Source of the DNA: Sagittula marina
Lineage (GTDB): Bacteria > Pseudomonadota > Alphaproteobacteria > Rhodobacterales > Rhodobacteraceae
Assembly (NCBI RefSeq): GCF_014196795.1
Contig: NZ_JACIEJ010000006.1
Span: 186,001 to 250,000 of the forward strand
Reading direction: 5' to 3'
DNA length: 64,000 bases
The notes below the pieces were generated by a model. It had not been told where the DNA came from and made no database searches. It worked only from the letters and a program-made list of their open reading frames with translations. The stretch's first letter is position 1. Every line of letters starts with the position of its first letter. This document shows positions 35,729 to 44,461 of this stretch, piece after piece. A program made the translations under genes and the position numbers.

Positions 35729-36664
35729 ATGAAGATTGCTTTTCAGATGGACTCGATCAACGGGGTCAACATCAATGCAGATAGCACGTTCCGCCTCGCC
35801 GAGGAGGCGCAGGCACGCGGGCATGAGTTGTTTTACTATGGGCCAGACCAATTGGCCTTTGACGAAGGGCGGATCACCGCCACGGGGCACTGGATGACGG
35901 TTCAGCGCGTGGCTGAGGCACCGGCGATTCTCGGGGAGCGCGTGACTCTAGACCTTGCGGACATGGACGTGATCTGGCTGCGGCAAGATCCGCCATTCGA
36001 CATGCACTACATAACCACAACTCATTTACTAGAACGTTTGAAGGGCAAGGCGCTGGTGGTAAACGACCCCTTCTGGGTCCGCAATTTCCCCGAAAAGCTG
36101 CTGGTTCTCGGCTTTGAGGGCTTCACGCCGCCGACCATGATCGCGCGAGATCTGGAGGCCATTAAACGCTTCCGGGTCAAACATGGGGATATCATTCTAA
36201 AACCTCTCTATGGCAACGGCGGCGCAGGTGTCTTCCGTCTTACGCAAGACGACCGCAATCTGAGCTCCTTGCATGAATTGTTCACGGGGTTTTCTCGTGA
36301 GCCTTTGATTGTGCAGAAATATTTGCCCGACGTGACCAAAGGCGACAAACGGGTGATCCTCGTTGATGGCAAGCCCGTTGGTGCGATCAATCGCGTGCCA
36401 GCAGAGGGCGAAGTGCGGTCCAACATGCATGTGGGCGGTCGCCCCGAGAAGGTTGAGCTCACGGAGCGAGATCTGGAAATCTGCGCCGCAATCGGCCCCA
36501 CGTTGCGCGACAACGGGCAGATTTTTGTCGGTATCGACGTCATTGGCGACTGGCTGACAGAGATCAACGTTACGTCGCCTACCGGGATTCAGGAGCTTGA
36601 ACGTTTTGACGGCATCAACGTCGCCGAGATGATCTGGCAAGCGATCGAGGCCAAAGTCTCATGA
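35729..36664 (+). CDS. gshB: Glutathione synthetase
   Basis: A 311-residue ATP-grasp enzyme: [20 protein letters not shown] at the start, [36 protein letters not shown], the glycine-rich loop [10 protein letters not shown], and [13 protein letters not shown]. It joins glycine to gamma-glutamylcysteine. I chose the second ATG (35729) because AGGGG is 7 bp upstream; the first (35723) is too close to it. Its stop overlaps the esterase start by four bases. Confidence 0.95.
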   Translation: MKIAFQMDSINGVNINADSTFRLAEEAQARGHELFYYGPDQLAFDEGRITATGHWMTVQRVAEAPAILGERVTLDLADMDVIWLRQDPPFDMHYITTTHLLERLKGKALVVNDPFWVRNFPEKLLVLGFEGFTPPTMIARDLEAIKRFRVKHGDIILKPLYGNGGAGVFRLTQDDRNLSSLHELFTGFSREPLIVQKYLPDVTKGDKRVILVDGKPVGAINRVPAEGEVRSNMHVGGRPEKVELTERDLEICAAIGPTLRDNGQIFVGIDVIGDWLTEINVTSPTGIQELERFDGINVAEMIWQAIEAKVS

Positions 36665-37557
36665 GCTGGCAGCTGCAACTGCTGAACGCGCAGTTGCGGC
36701 TGTTCACGCGGCCGCGCATTGGCCGAACGCGAACACCTGAGGAAGCGCAAAAGTCGGTCGAGCTTTCGTCGAAGCTGGCGATCGCGCCTCCGTATCTGCG
36801 CATTCTGGAACGGGCCGGAGGATTATACTGGATTTGCTGCGGCAGTTGCCGCCCAGACCGTGTTGTGCTTTATTTTCACGGCGGCGGCTTCATTTCAGGC
36901 AGCCCTTTGACGCACAGCGCGATGCTTGGCGCCCTGTCCTGTGACACGGGCGTCGAGGTCTGTGCGCTGCGTTACCCACTCACGCAAGAAGCGCCGTTTC
37001 CGGCCCAAATTGAGGCGGCGATGTCCGCCTGGGAGCGCTTGAGGCATCTGGGATACAAACCCAAAGACATCGTGCTGGGCGGAGACTCTGCGGGCGGTGG
37101 TTTGGCACTTTGTCTTCTGTCGCAGCTTTGCCAGCGCGGAGAGGCCCCCTCGGGTGTATTTACGTTTTCTCCCTGGACCGATCTGGCGTTGACCGGTGAA
37201 TCCTTGACGGAAAATGCTCAACAGGACCCGATCCTGCCACCGGAGCGCATTCACGAATTGGCAGAGATTGTCTTGGACGGCGCCGACCCGTGTGATCCGC
37301 GCGCCTCGGCGCTCTATGCTGCGTTTCCGGATTGTCCGCCGGTCTGGATTGCATGGTCTGAAACTGAAATTTTGCGGGACGACGGGGCACGCATGGCCGC
37401 TCGTTTGCGGGATGAAGGGGCCGATGTGCAAACGGAGGTGCATTCCAGTGCACCCCACGTCTGGCCTCTTTTCCAGGGTTGGGTGCCAGAAGGGACTGAG
37501 ACGTTGAAACACGCGGCGCAGTTTGTTCAGGAGTCCTTTGCGGACAACAGCCGGTAG
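36661..37557 (+). CDS. Alpha/beta hydrolase, hormone-sensitive-lipase family
   Basis: The 298-residue protein carries HGGGF (oxyanion hole, near residue 73), [11 protein letters not shown] with the nucleophile Ser in GDSAG near 141, an Asp in [11 protein letters not shown] and His in HVWPLF near the C-terminus. This is a family IV (HSL) esterase, acting on short-chain carboxyl esters; substrate unknown. It is coupled to gshB and its last 31 bp overlap the convergent comM gene. Confidence 0.87.
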   Translation: MSWQLQLLNAQLRLFTRPRIGRTRTPEEAQKSVELSSKLAIAPPYLRILERAGGLYWICCGSCRPDRVVLYFHGGGFISGSPLTHSAMLGALSCDTGVEVCALRYPLTQEAPFPAQIEAAMSAWERLRHLGYKPKDIVLGGDSAGGGLALCLLSQLCQRGEAPSGVFTFSPWTDLALTGESLTENAQQDPILPPERIHELAEIVLDGADPCDPRASALYAAFPDCPPVWIAWSETEILRDDGARMAARLRDEGADVQTEVHSSAPHVWPLFQGWVPEGTETLKHAAQFVQESFADNSR

Positions 37558-39041
37558 CTCAGAGCCTCCCCGACATGTGGCCTTTCGACGTTTTCCGATC
37601 CGGCAAGATCAGCGATGGTTCGCGCGACACGAAGGATCCGGTGATAGCCGCGTGCGGATAGGCAAAATCTGTCTGCGGCCCGGATCATAAGATCGCGTGT
37701 TTCGCTGTCCAGCGCGGCAATCTGTTCAAGGACACTGCCTTCTGCGTCGGCGTTGGTGCGCATGTGCGGCGATGTGGCGAAACGTGCATCTTGAACCGCC
37801 CGTGCGCGGGCGACGCGCTGGGCAATTTCGGCGGATGTGTCGCCGGATGCGGGTAAATTGAGGTCGCTGTAGCCGACGGCGGGAACTTCAATACGCAAAT
37901 CAAAGCGATCCATCAGCGGCCCGGAGATGCGGGCCAAGTAGTCTTCGCCACACAGGGGCGCTTTGGAGCAAGCGCGGTTGGCATCGGCCAAGTGCCCGCA
38001 GCGGCACGGATTTGCGGCAGCCATCATGAGAAACCGGCAAGGGTAACGGATGTGCGCATTCGCGCGGGCGACCATGACTTCACCAGTCTCAACAGGTTGC
38101 CGCAACGTTTCCAGAACAGGCCGCGGGAACTCGGGAAGCTCGTCCATGAACAACACGCCGTTGTGGGCCAGACTGATCTCGCCCGGCTTGGCGCCACGTC
38201 CGCCCCCGATCAACGCGGCCATGGACGCGGTGTGATGCGGTTCACGAAACGGACGGGTCCGGGAGATGCCTCCATCTGTTAATAAACCGGCTATGGAATG
38301 GATGATTGATGTCTCCAAAGCCTCCGCCGGGGTTAGCGGGGGCAGCAGCCCCGGCATGCGTCCGGAAAGCATGGACTTTCCTGCGCCAGGCGGGCCAACC
38401 ATCATAAGGTGATGGCGGCCAGCGGCGGCGATTTCCATGGCGCGTTTGGCACGCTCCTGACCCTTTACATCGCGCAGATCGCGGTGGGTTGTACCTTGTG
38501 TGATTTCGCCGGGCTGGGCAGGTTCGAGGATGCACTGACCTGTGAAATGCTTAATGATATCAAGCAGGCTTGAGGCGCCGAGCACGTTGCAGGCCCCCAC
38601 CCAAGCGGCTTCTCGGCCAGAGGCCTGAGGGCAAATCAGGGCACGATCTTCCGCCGCGGCGGTCATCGCGGCGGGCAGCGCGCCAAGGACAGGCACGAGG
38701 GTCCCGTCAAGCGACAGCTCTCCCAAGGCCAAGGTGCGAGAGACTGCATCAGGCGGGATGATGTCCAGCGCTGCAAGCAGGCCCAATGCGATGGGAAGGT
38801 CAAAGTGCGACCCCTCTTTTGGCAAATCGGCCGGTGATAGGTTAATTGTGATCCGTTTGGAGGGCAAAGCGATGGACAGCGAGGTAAGTGCGGTGCGCAC
38901 ACGGTCGCGCGCCTCCGATACGGCTTTGTTGGGCAGGCCGACGATGGAAAACGCCGGAACCCCAGGGGTCACGGCGCATTGGACCTCGACCGGTCTGGCT
39001 TCGACGCCTTCAAACGCAACTGTGTGTGCAGTGGCAACCAT
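37527..39041 (-). CDS. comM: Competence protein ComM (YifB family AAA+ helicase)
   Basis: The 504-residue protein has the family plan: an N-terminal Lon-protease-like domain (GLPNKAVSEARDRVRTAL, DLPIALGLLAA), an Mg-chelatase-type AAA+ domain with Walker A GPPGAGKSML near residue 218, Walker B NGVLFMDELPEF, an internal Cys cluster (ANPCRCGHL..., CSKAPLCG), and a C-terminal helical lid. ComM is a hexameric helicase aiding integration of incoming DNA. In Rhodobacter capsulatus comM belongs to the CtrA-dependent genes needed to receive gene-transfer-agent DNA; a CtrA-like box lies just upstream here. Confidence 0.93.
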   Translation of the reverse strand: MVATAHTVAFEGVEARPVEVQCAVTPGVPAFSIVGLPNKAVSEARDRVRTALTSLSIALPSKRITINLSPADLPKEGSHFDLPIALGLLAALDIIPPDAVSRTLALGELSLDGTLVPVLGALPAAMTAAAEDRALICPQASGREAAWVGACNVLGASSLLDIIKHFTGQCILEPAQPGEITQGTTHRDLRDVKGQERAKRAMEIAAAGRHHLMMVGPPGAGKSMLSGRMPGLLPPLTPAEALETSIIHSIAGLLTDGGISRTRPFREPHHTASMAALIGGGRGAKPGEISLAHNGVLFMDELPEFPRPVLETLRQPVETGEVMVARANAHIRYPCRFLMMAAANPCRCGHLADANRACSKAPLCGEDYLARISGPLMDRFDLRIEVPAVGYSDLNLPASGDTSAEIAQRVARARAVQDARFATSPHMRTNADAEGSVLEQIAALDSETRDLMIRAADRFCLSARGYHRILRVARTIADLAGSENVERPHVGEALSYRLLSAKDS

Positions 39042-39084
39042 GAGTGTCCCGGATGTATGTTCCGCAGACTGTGGGTATGCATGG

Positions 39085-39100
39085 TTACTTTTAGATTAAC
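39085..39100 (-). promoter_or_regulatory. CtrA-like box upstream of comM
   Basis: On the minus strand the sequence reads GTTAA-TCTAAAA-GTAA; on the plus strand it is TTAC-N7-TTAAC. Either way it is one base from TTAA-N7-TTAA. It ends 44 bp before the comM start. Confidence 0.4.
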
Positions 39101-39238
39101 TCATATTCAGCCGTGCCGATGCGCAGAAGCTCCGCCCCCTGAGTGGCAACTGAGTTTCCGACGGTGGAGTCGTGAACCGTCGCCCCGTGACACTGGCCGA
39201 GAGGCGTCTAAAGCGGATATGGTGTGGCGCCAAAATCT

Positions 39239-40777
39239 TCAGCGCCGCCTCAGTCGCCAAACGATGCGCGGTGCGTCCCAGAGCGTTGGCAGCATTGTCA
39301 GAGAGACCGGCACTGCCGTGACCACGATGAAGCTCTGTAGCTTGCTGACCCCGCCGGAGCCGATGGAGACAAGAATCACCGCCATGATGCCCATGGCGAT
39401 CCCCCAGAACGCGCGTAGCCAGACACGTGGCTCCCCTTGAGACATGGTTTGCGCGACGACGTAACTCATGGAGTCACCCGTGGTCGCAACGAAGGCCACC
39501 GTCAACACAAGGAACGCAATCGACAGTGCTGTTCCAAAGGGGAAAGCCTGAGTGGTCGCCAGCAGGCCAGCCGGCAGGTTCAGCCCTTCGAAGGGCGCGG
39601 AGATGACGCCGGGATCCATCTGCTCGAAAATGATGCCAGAGCCGCCGATAATGGAGAACCAGAAATTGGTGACCACAGGTGCCACGATGGAGAGCATCAG
39701 GATCATGGACCGGATTGACCGGCCCCGGCTGATCCGCGCGATGAAGATCGCCATCAACGGGCCATACCCGATAAACCAGCCCCAGAAGAAGATTGTCCAC
39801 CAGCCAAGCCAGGCACTGTCGCCGAAGGCACCGGCCTCGCCACGAAAGAGCGACATGGCAAAGAAGTTTTCGATATACGTCGTGAAGCCGCCCGCGAAGT
39901 TGGCGAAGATCGCCGACGTGGGGCCCACCACCAGCATGAAGACCAGCAGCACGAAAACCAGCCCTATGTTGAACTGCGACAGGATCCGTATGCCTTTTGA
40001 CAGCCCGGTGACGGCCGAGATGGAGTAGATCGAAACGAGCCCCAGCACCACGACGGCCTGCGTGGTAAAGGTGTCCGGAATCCCAAACAGCGCGTCCAGT
40101 CCGTAACTGACCTGCAGCCCGAGAAAGCCAATCGGCCCAACGGTTCCGGCAACCACGGAAATAATGCTGAATGCATCGACGAGGGTGCCCAGCGGGCCGT
40201 GGATCACCCGGTCGCCAAAGACGGGATAAAGCAGCGTGCGCGGCGCAAGGGGCAGTCCGCGGTCATGGTGGTAATGCGACAGCAGTATCGTCGCCAAGGC
40301 ACCTAGGATGGCCCAGCCGGGGAAACCCCAATGCAAAAACGCCTGTGCCAACGCGGCATGAGCCCGCGCATCCGGATCACCGGAGAGGTCGCCGAAAAGC
40401 GGCGGGGTCGAGAGATAATGCGCGATGGGTTCGCCGGCCGCCCAGAAGACGCCGCCGCCGCCGAGCAGCGTGCACATGATCATCGCCCCCCACTGGAAGG
40501 TCGAAAACTCAGGCGCTTCGAGGTCCCCCATCTTATGGCGCGCCCCAGGCATGAGACACAGGCCGATGCCAATGAGGAACGTCGCCAGTAGCAGCACCTG
40601 CCAGTAAAGCCCGAACCAGCGGGCCGAAAAAGCGAACGCTGCGTCGATCCAGATGGAAAGCTGCTCGATATCGAAAAGCGCGAAGGTGCAGAATGCTACA
40701 ATGAAACCGCCGGTCAGTAAGACCAGTGGCACGTCGAGGCTCCGCTCCCGGAGGGAGGGACTTTGTCTGTCAGGCAT
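39239..40777 (-). CDS. BCCT-family (betaine/carnitine/choline) transporter
   Basis: A 512-residue protein with 12 hydrophobic helices and BCCT signatures: GGGGVFWAAGEPIAHYLSTP near residue 85, a conserved WTIFFWGWFIGYGPLMAIFIARISRGRSIR segment (about residues 310-340, quoted only in outline), and GSGIIF. BCCT carriers import trimethylammonium compounds or related zwitterions with Na+ or H+. The ATG at 40777 has AAAGGACG upstream; the longer open frame to 40966 is not conserved. It is separated by 0.7 kb from the following operon. Confidence 0.88.
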   Translation of the reverse strand: MPDRQSPSLRERSLDVPLVLLTGGFIVAFCTFALFDIEQLSIWIDAAFAFSARWFGLYWQVLLLATFLIGIGLCLMPGARHKMGDLEAPEFSTFQWGAMIMCTLLGGGGVFWAAGEPIAHYLSTPPLFGDLSGDPDARAHAALAQAFLHWGFPGWAILGALATILLSHYHHDRGLPLAPRTLLYPVFGDRVIHGPLGTLVDAFSIISVVAGTVGPIGFLGLQVSYGLDALFGIPDTFTTQAVVVLGLVSIYSISAVTGLSKGIRILSQFNIGLVFVLLVFMLVVGPTSAIFANFAGGFTTYIENFFAMSLFRGEAGAFGDSAWLGWWTIFFWGWFIGYGPLMAIFIARISRGRSIRSMILMLSIVAPVVTNFWFSIIGGSGIIFEQMDPGVISAPFEGLNLPAGLLATTQAFPFGTALSIAFLVLTVAFVATTGDSMSYVVAQTMSQGEPRVWLRAFWGIAMGIMAVILVSIGSGGVSKLQSFIVVTAVPVSLTMLPTLWDAPRIVWRLRRR

Positions 40778-41395
40778 ATCGTCCTTTCGGGGGAGGTCGT
40801 GCAGGCGCTCGTCCAGCATTCTTGCCGTGGACGCAGGTTCTATGGGCGACATGGCACCCGAAGGGGAGGCGGCAAGCGCCCGGCGGTGAGCTGGAGGGCT
40901 CGAGTCGAGGCTGCCGCGTAACGAAAGCGCCTGTTGGTTGTCAATGCATGACTGTCCTGACTCCACGGCATTGTTCCAGTTCCAATGCCAGTGGGTGGTC
41001 GGCTTCTCGTCTACGGCGCGGTGCTTTTGTTCCTTTGGTGGAGGCTACACATCAGAGCGTTGTCTGGCCTGACATGGCGTAGTGTCGCGATCTGTCAATC
41101 ATGATCCGGGCCTCAGGCTATGTGGCGAAGCCCGATCCGCCGGCCTTCGTCGATTCTTTGGCAGCCGAATGCGCCGCAATTTGCATGGCGGGGGAGAACC
41201 TGGCGGTGCAACTGTCGCAGGAGCGGATGTTCCAATATTGCAGAGGTGCGTTGCAAGCCGTTTGCCGCCCACGCAGATCCATGCGCGGGCGGTTTTGGCG
41301 GCTCAACTTTTAGAATGAAGCGCACACTTAAAGCTTGGGACCAAATGCCTCTGATTTCGGTGCCGGGTCCCCTGGGTGTTGTGGCAAGGCAAGAA
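40778..41395. other. 618 bp without a supportable gene
   Basis: Short overlapping frames exist on both strands (for example 41101-41313 plus, reading ASGYVAKPDPPAFVDSL...), but none has a recognisable domain, ribosome-binding site or consistent codon bias. It contains the BCCT promoter at its left edge. It may be worn-down sequence. Confidence 0.4.
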
Positions 41396-41444
41396 AATGC
41401 CCAACCGGCGCGGGCGCGTGGTCATGCGCCTTTGCCTGTTGGGC
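41389..41444 (-). terminator. Strong terminator of the dpp-like operon
   Basis: GCCCAAC/GTTGGGC, GGC/GCC and GGCGC/GCGCC nest into one 46-base hairpin (41399-41444) with two small internal loops. Read on the minus strand it is followed by ATTTTCTT. It starts 12 bp after the M20D stop codon and closes the eight-gene operon. Confidence 0.75.
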
Positions 41445-41456
41445 AGGTCGTTATCG

Positions 41457-42635
41457 TTATGTTTCAGAGCTGATCGGCAGCCGTTGGCGTACGAGCGTCG
41501 TCCAGTAAGAGCAGCCCCAGGCAATGACATCGTCGTTGAAGTCATATTCAGGATGGTGCAGCCCCGCAGATGGACCATTGCCAACATTGATCATCGCTCC
41601 CGGCACTTCGTTCAACATGAACGAGAAATCCTCGCCGCCCAGAACCGGTGGCATATCGAGCGAGACGTTCGACATGCCTGCCACCTCTTGCGCGGCTTTG
41701 GCGGCCAGTTCGGTTTCACGTTCGTGGTTCACGGTGACCGGATACATCCGGATATACTCGAGCGTTCCAGTTGCACCAAAGCCCGCCGCAATCTGGGGCA
41801 CCAGCGCGGCCAGTTGTGCTTCGATATGGGTGCGAACCTCTTCGCGCAGGGTGCGCACAGTGCCCGTGATCTCGATCTTTTGCGGGATCACGTTAAACGC
41901 ATTGCCTGCGTGGATCGTGCAGAGCGACACCACAGCGTTGTCCATCGGATCAATGGTGCGCGATGTGATGGTCTGGATCGCCTGAATCAACGCCGCCGCA
42001 ATCGGGAACGTGTCGATGGTGCTGTCCGGGCGGGCGGCGTGGCCGCCGCGACCTTCGATGGTGATGCGCACCTCGTCGACCGACCCCATGATCGGGCCTG
42101 ACGCTATGGTGAACTCTCCAACAGGGAGGTTGGGGCGATTGTGCATGCCGTAGACCTCATCGCAGGGCCAGCGGGTGAACAAGCCGTCGTCGATCATGGC
42201 TTTGGCGCCTGCACCGCCTTCTTCGGCGGGTTGGAAGATGACGATCACGGTGCCATCAAACGCGCGGCTTTCGACCAGCTGGCGCGCAGCCCCCAGCAGC
42301 ATGGTGGTGTGACCATCGTGGCCGCAGGCGTGCATCATGCCATCGACCTGCGACGCCCAGGGCTTGCCCGTGGCTTCGACGATCGGCAGGGCGTCCATGT
42401 CCGCCCGCAGGCCGATCGTTCGGCCTGATGTGTTGGTCTGTCCGCGAATAACACCCACGACACCGGTGCGCCCGATGCCTTCGACCACTTCGTCCACACC
42501 TGCGGCGCGCAATGCTTCGGCGACGGTGGCCGCAGTGCGGGTCACATCATACAGCAATTCGGGGTTCTGGTGCAGATCGCGGCGGAAGGCGGTCAACGAT
42601 TCAACTTGTTTGGCGACCCAGTTTTCAACGGCCAT
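41457..42635 (-). CDS. M20D-family amidohydrolase
   Basis: A 392-residue metallopeptidase of the hippurate hydrolase/IAA-amino-acid hydrolase group: RRDLHQNPEL, MHACGHDGHTTMLLGAA (metal ligands), EEGGAGA (catalytic Glu), GRGGHAARPD in the dimerisation domain and GGEDFSFM near the C-terminus. These enzymes hydrolyse N-acyl or N-carbamoyl amino acids. It is the last gene of the operon, 3 bp after the ATC-hydrolase-family gene, whose known relatives make N-carbamoyl-cysteine, so it may act on the next intermediate. That link is inference; the N-carbamoyl-cysteine hydrolase known from Pseudomonas is a different M20 subgroup. Confidence 0.87.
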   Translation of the reverse strand: MAVENWVAKQVESLTAFRRDLHQNPELLYDVTRTAATVAEALRAAGVDEVVEGIGRTGVVGVIRGQTNTSGRTIGLRADMDALPIVEATGKPWASQVDGMMHACGHDGHTTMLLGAARQLVESRAFDGTVIVIFQPAEEGGAGAKAMIDDGLFTRWPCDEVYGMHNRPNLPVGEFTIASGPIMGSVDEVRITIEGRGGHAARPDSTIDTFPIAAALIQAIQTITSRTIDPMDNAVVSLCTIHAGNAFNVIPQKIEITGTVRTLREEVRTHIEAQLAALVPQIAAGFGATGTLEYIRMYPVTVNHERETELAAKAAQEVAGMSNVSLDMPPVLGGEDFSFMLNEVPGAMINVGNGPSAGLHHPEYDFNDDVIAWGCSYWTTLVRQRLPISSET

Positions 42636-42638
42636 GGC

Positions 42639-43148
42639 TCAGGCGTCCTTGTTCTTCATGCGGTAGCGGAAATCACAGTAGCTTGCGCCCTTCATGATGG
42701 TCTGAGTGCGCGTCATCTCCATGTCGGGGTTATAGCCGATGCAGAAATCACCATCGCGGTTGCACGACAACAGGTGGCCGATGTCGCCCAGCCCCATGTC
42801 CTTGTACATCTCGGAATAGCGGCAGCGGGTGACGTTGAAATCCAGGGCTTCTTCGGAGGCTTCCAGTGTTTCGATCCGCAACGCGTCCTCACGCGTCCAG
42901 TTCGGCTGGATTGCTGCAAAATCCGTCAGGTCCGGCGTGTGGCCCAAAGCCTCGGCAAGCTGTTTGCCCTGTTCGATCGCCGACCGGGAGCATGTTTCGC
43001 CAATAACGGCTTCTGCCTCGGCGCGGTCGGTCCGGTCGGTTATGACGTCCAGAACGTGCTTCAGGATCATCGCCTCGATTTTGCGGCGCATCAGGATCGG
43101 CACGCTGTTCACGTCCAGTCCGTCAGAGGTGTTTGTGTCAGTTGTCAT
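42639..43148 (-). CDS. L-2-amino-thiazoline-4-carboxylic acid hydrolase family protein
   Basis: The 169-residue protein has the conserved C-terminal half of the ATC-hydrolase family: FNVTRCRYSEMYKDMGLGDI, LLSCNRDGDFCIGYNPDM, TRTQTIMKGASYCDFRYR, with several invariant cysteines. The characterised Pseudomonas enzyme opens the thiazoline ring of ATC to N-carbamoyl-L-cysteine; most relatives have unknown substrates. The start MTTDTNTSDGLD at 43148 lies 11 bp after the FAD oxidase stop. The operon partners (cysteine-desulfurase-like, amidase) make a sulfur-nitrogen heterocycle a reasonable substrate. Confidence 0.82.
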   Translation of the reverse strand: MTTDTNTSDGLDVNSVPILMRRKIEAMILKHVLDVITDRTDRAEAEAVIGETCSRSAIEQGKQLAEALGHTPDLTDFAAIQPNWTREDALRIETLEASEEALDFNVTRCRYSEMYKDMGLGDIGHLLSCNRDGDFCIGYNPDMEMTRTQTIMKGASYCDFRYRMKNKDA

Positions 43149-43159
43149 GAGGCAAGTCC

Positions 43160-44461
43160 TTATAGTTTGGGTTCGCTCAGGTCTTTGCGTTTCAACCAGG
43201 CGAGGTAGGTTGGTGCAACACGACGGGCGATGCTGTGAACGGGGAAGGGGCGCGGTTCGGTGACGGGCAAGGCCAGCTCGTTTTCGTCCGTTCCGGTGGC
43301 CGCCCGGGCGAGCTCGCGGCCCAATGCCGTGCCAAAGGCCACACCGCGCCCATTGCAGCCGATCCATGCCCAGCCGTCGGTGCCAAGCCGGTGAATGCGT
43401 GGGAAACGGTCCCAGTTCATGCCGATGTAGCCGGACCAGACGTGGGTCATCTCGGGCGTGCCCAGTTCGGGGAATGCCTCGCCCAGACTGCGGGCGGCCT
43501 TGGCCCGGACGCGGTTTTCTACGTCATAGGCGCCTATGACCGCGCCCCCCGTGATCAGGCGGTTGCGCGCATCATAGCGGAAAAAGCGCAGGTCGCCGCG
43601 GGTGTCAGACACCGCTTGCCGGCCCGGCAACAGGCTGCGGCGCAAGTTGTCGCCAATGGGCTGCGTCGCCATTTGCCAGCTCAACACCGGAATGATGGAT
43701 TTCGCCAGTCGCGGCGCCAATGAGGGCACCAGTTCGCCTGTATAGGCATTGGTGGCCAGGATCAGGGCGCGCGCCTTCAGTGTGCCGGTGGCCGTTTGGA
43801 TCACCCACTGTGCGCCAACCCGCTCGTATCGGATGACAGGTGAGTTTTCGTGGATCGTTGCGCCCAGATCTTCTGCCGTTTTGGCCATCGCGCGCGCCAG
43901 CGCCAGCGGGTTGATATGGCCGCCCGTCGGGTTGAACATGCCGCCATACCAGAAATCGCTGCCCAGAATGTCGCGGGTTTCTTCGGCAGTTTTGAATTCG
44001 GCGGGAAAGCCGTGGCGTTGCCATGTATCGACCCGTGACTGACACAGCTTCACACGCCCCGGACTGTGGGCGGGCTGGAACCAGCCAGCTTGTTCCGCTT
44101 CGGCCTCCATGTCGAATTCACGGACCAAGTCGAACAGTATGTTTGCCGAATTGCCGATCAGCTGGACCATGCGTTCGCCAGCAGCACCGTAGCGTTTGAT
44201 CCAGGCCGCGGGCTCTGCGGCGGTGAGGATTGGAATGACCTGCCCGTTGTTGCGCCCCGACGCGCCCCAGCCCACGGCCTTGCCTTCCAGGACAGCGACC
44301 GATCCGCCGTTACGGGCCACTTCGATAGCGGCCGAAAGACCTGTAAAGCCGCCGCCGATCACGGCCACATCGGTTTCAGCCGTGCCGCCCAGCGGTGGCG
44401 CGGGGGGGCGGTGTGGGGCTGTGGCAGCCCACAGCGAAGGTGGAAAAGCGACGTCTGTCAA
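43160..44461 (-). CDS. FAD-dependent amine/amino-acid oxidase (DAO family)
   Basis: A 433-residue flavoprotein: the dinucleotide motif DVAVIGGGFTGLSAA lies near residue 32, followed by GWGASGRNNGQVIP, MFNPTGGHINPLALARAMA and SGYIGMNWDRFPRI, typical of the gamma-glutamylputrescine oxidase/DadA-like group. It should oxidise a C-N bond of an amine or amino acid. No ATG suits; the start is taken as the TTG at 44461, which overlaps the stop of the preceding gene as TTGA, so translation is coupled. Confidence 0.85.
   Translation of the reverse strand: MTDVAFPPSLWAATAPHRPPAPPLGGTAETDVAVIGGGFTGLSAAIEVARNGGSVAVLEGKAVGWGASGRNNGQVIPILTAAEPAAWIKRYGAAGERMVQLIGNSANILFDLVREFDMEAEAEQAGWFQPAHSPGRVKLCQSRVDTWQRHGFPAEFKTAEETRDILGSDFWYGGMFNPTGGHINPLALARAMAKTAEDLGATIHENSPVIRYERVGAQWVIQTATGTLKARALILATNAYTGELVPSLAPRLAKSIIPVLSWQMATQPIGDNLRRSLLPGRQAVSDTRGDLRFFRYDARNRLITGGAVIGAYDVENRVRAKAARSLGEAFPELGTPEMTHVWSGYIGMNWDRFPRIHRLGTDGWAWIGCNGRGVAFGTALGRELARAATGTDENELALPVTEPRPFPVHSIARRVAPTYLAWLKRKDLSEPKL

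Noticed and set aside
41101-41313. 70-codon plus-strand frame, possible remnant of a regulator or transposase
   Set aside because: No recognisable motif; equally long frames lie on the opposite strand.
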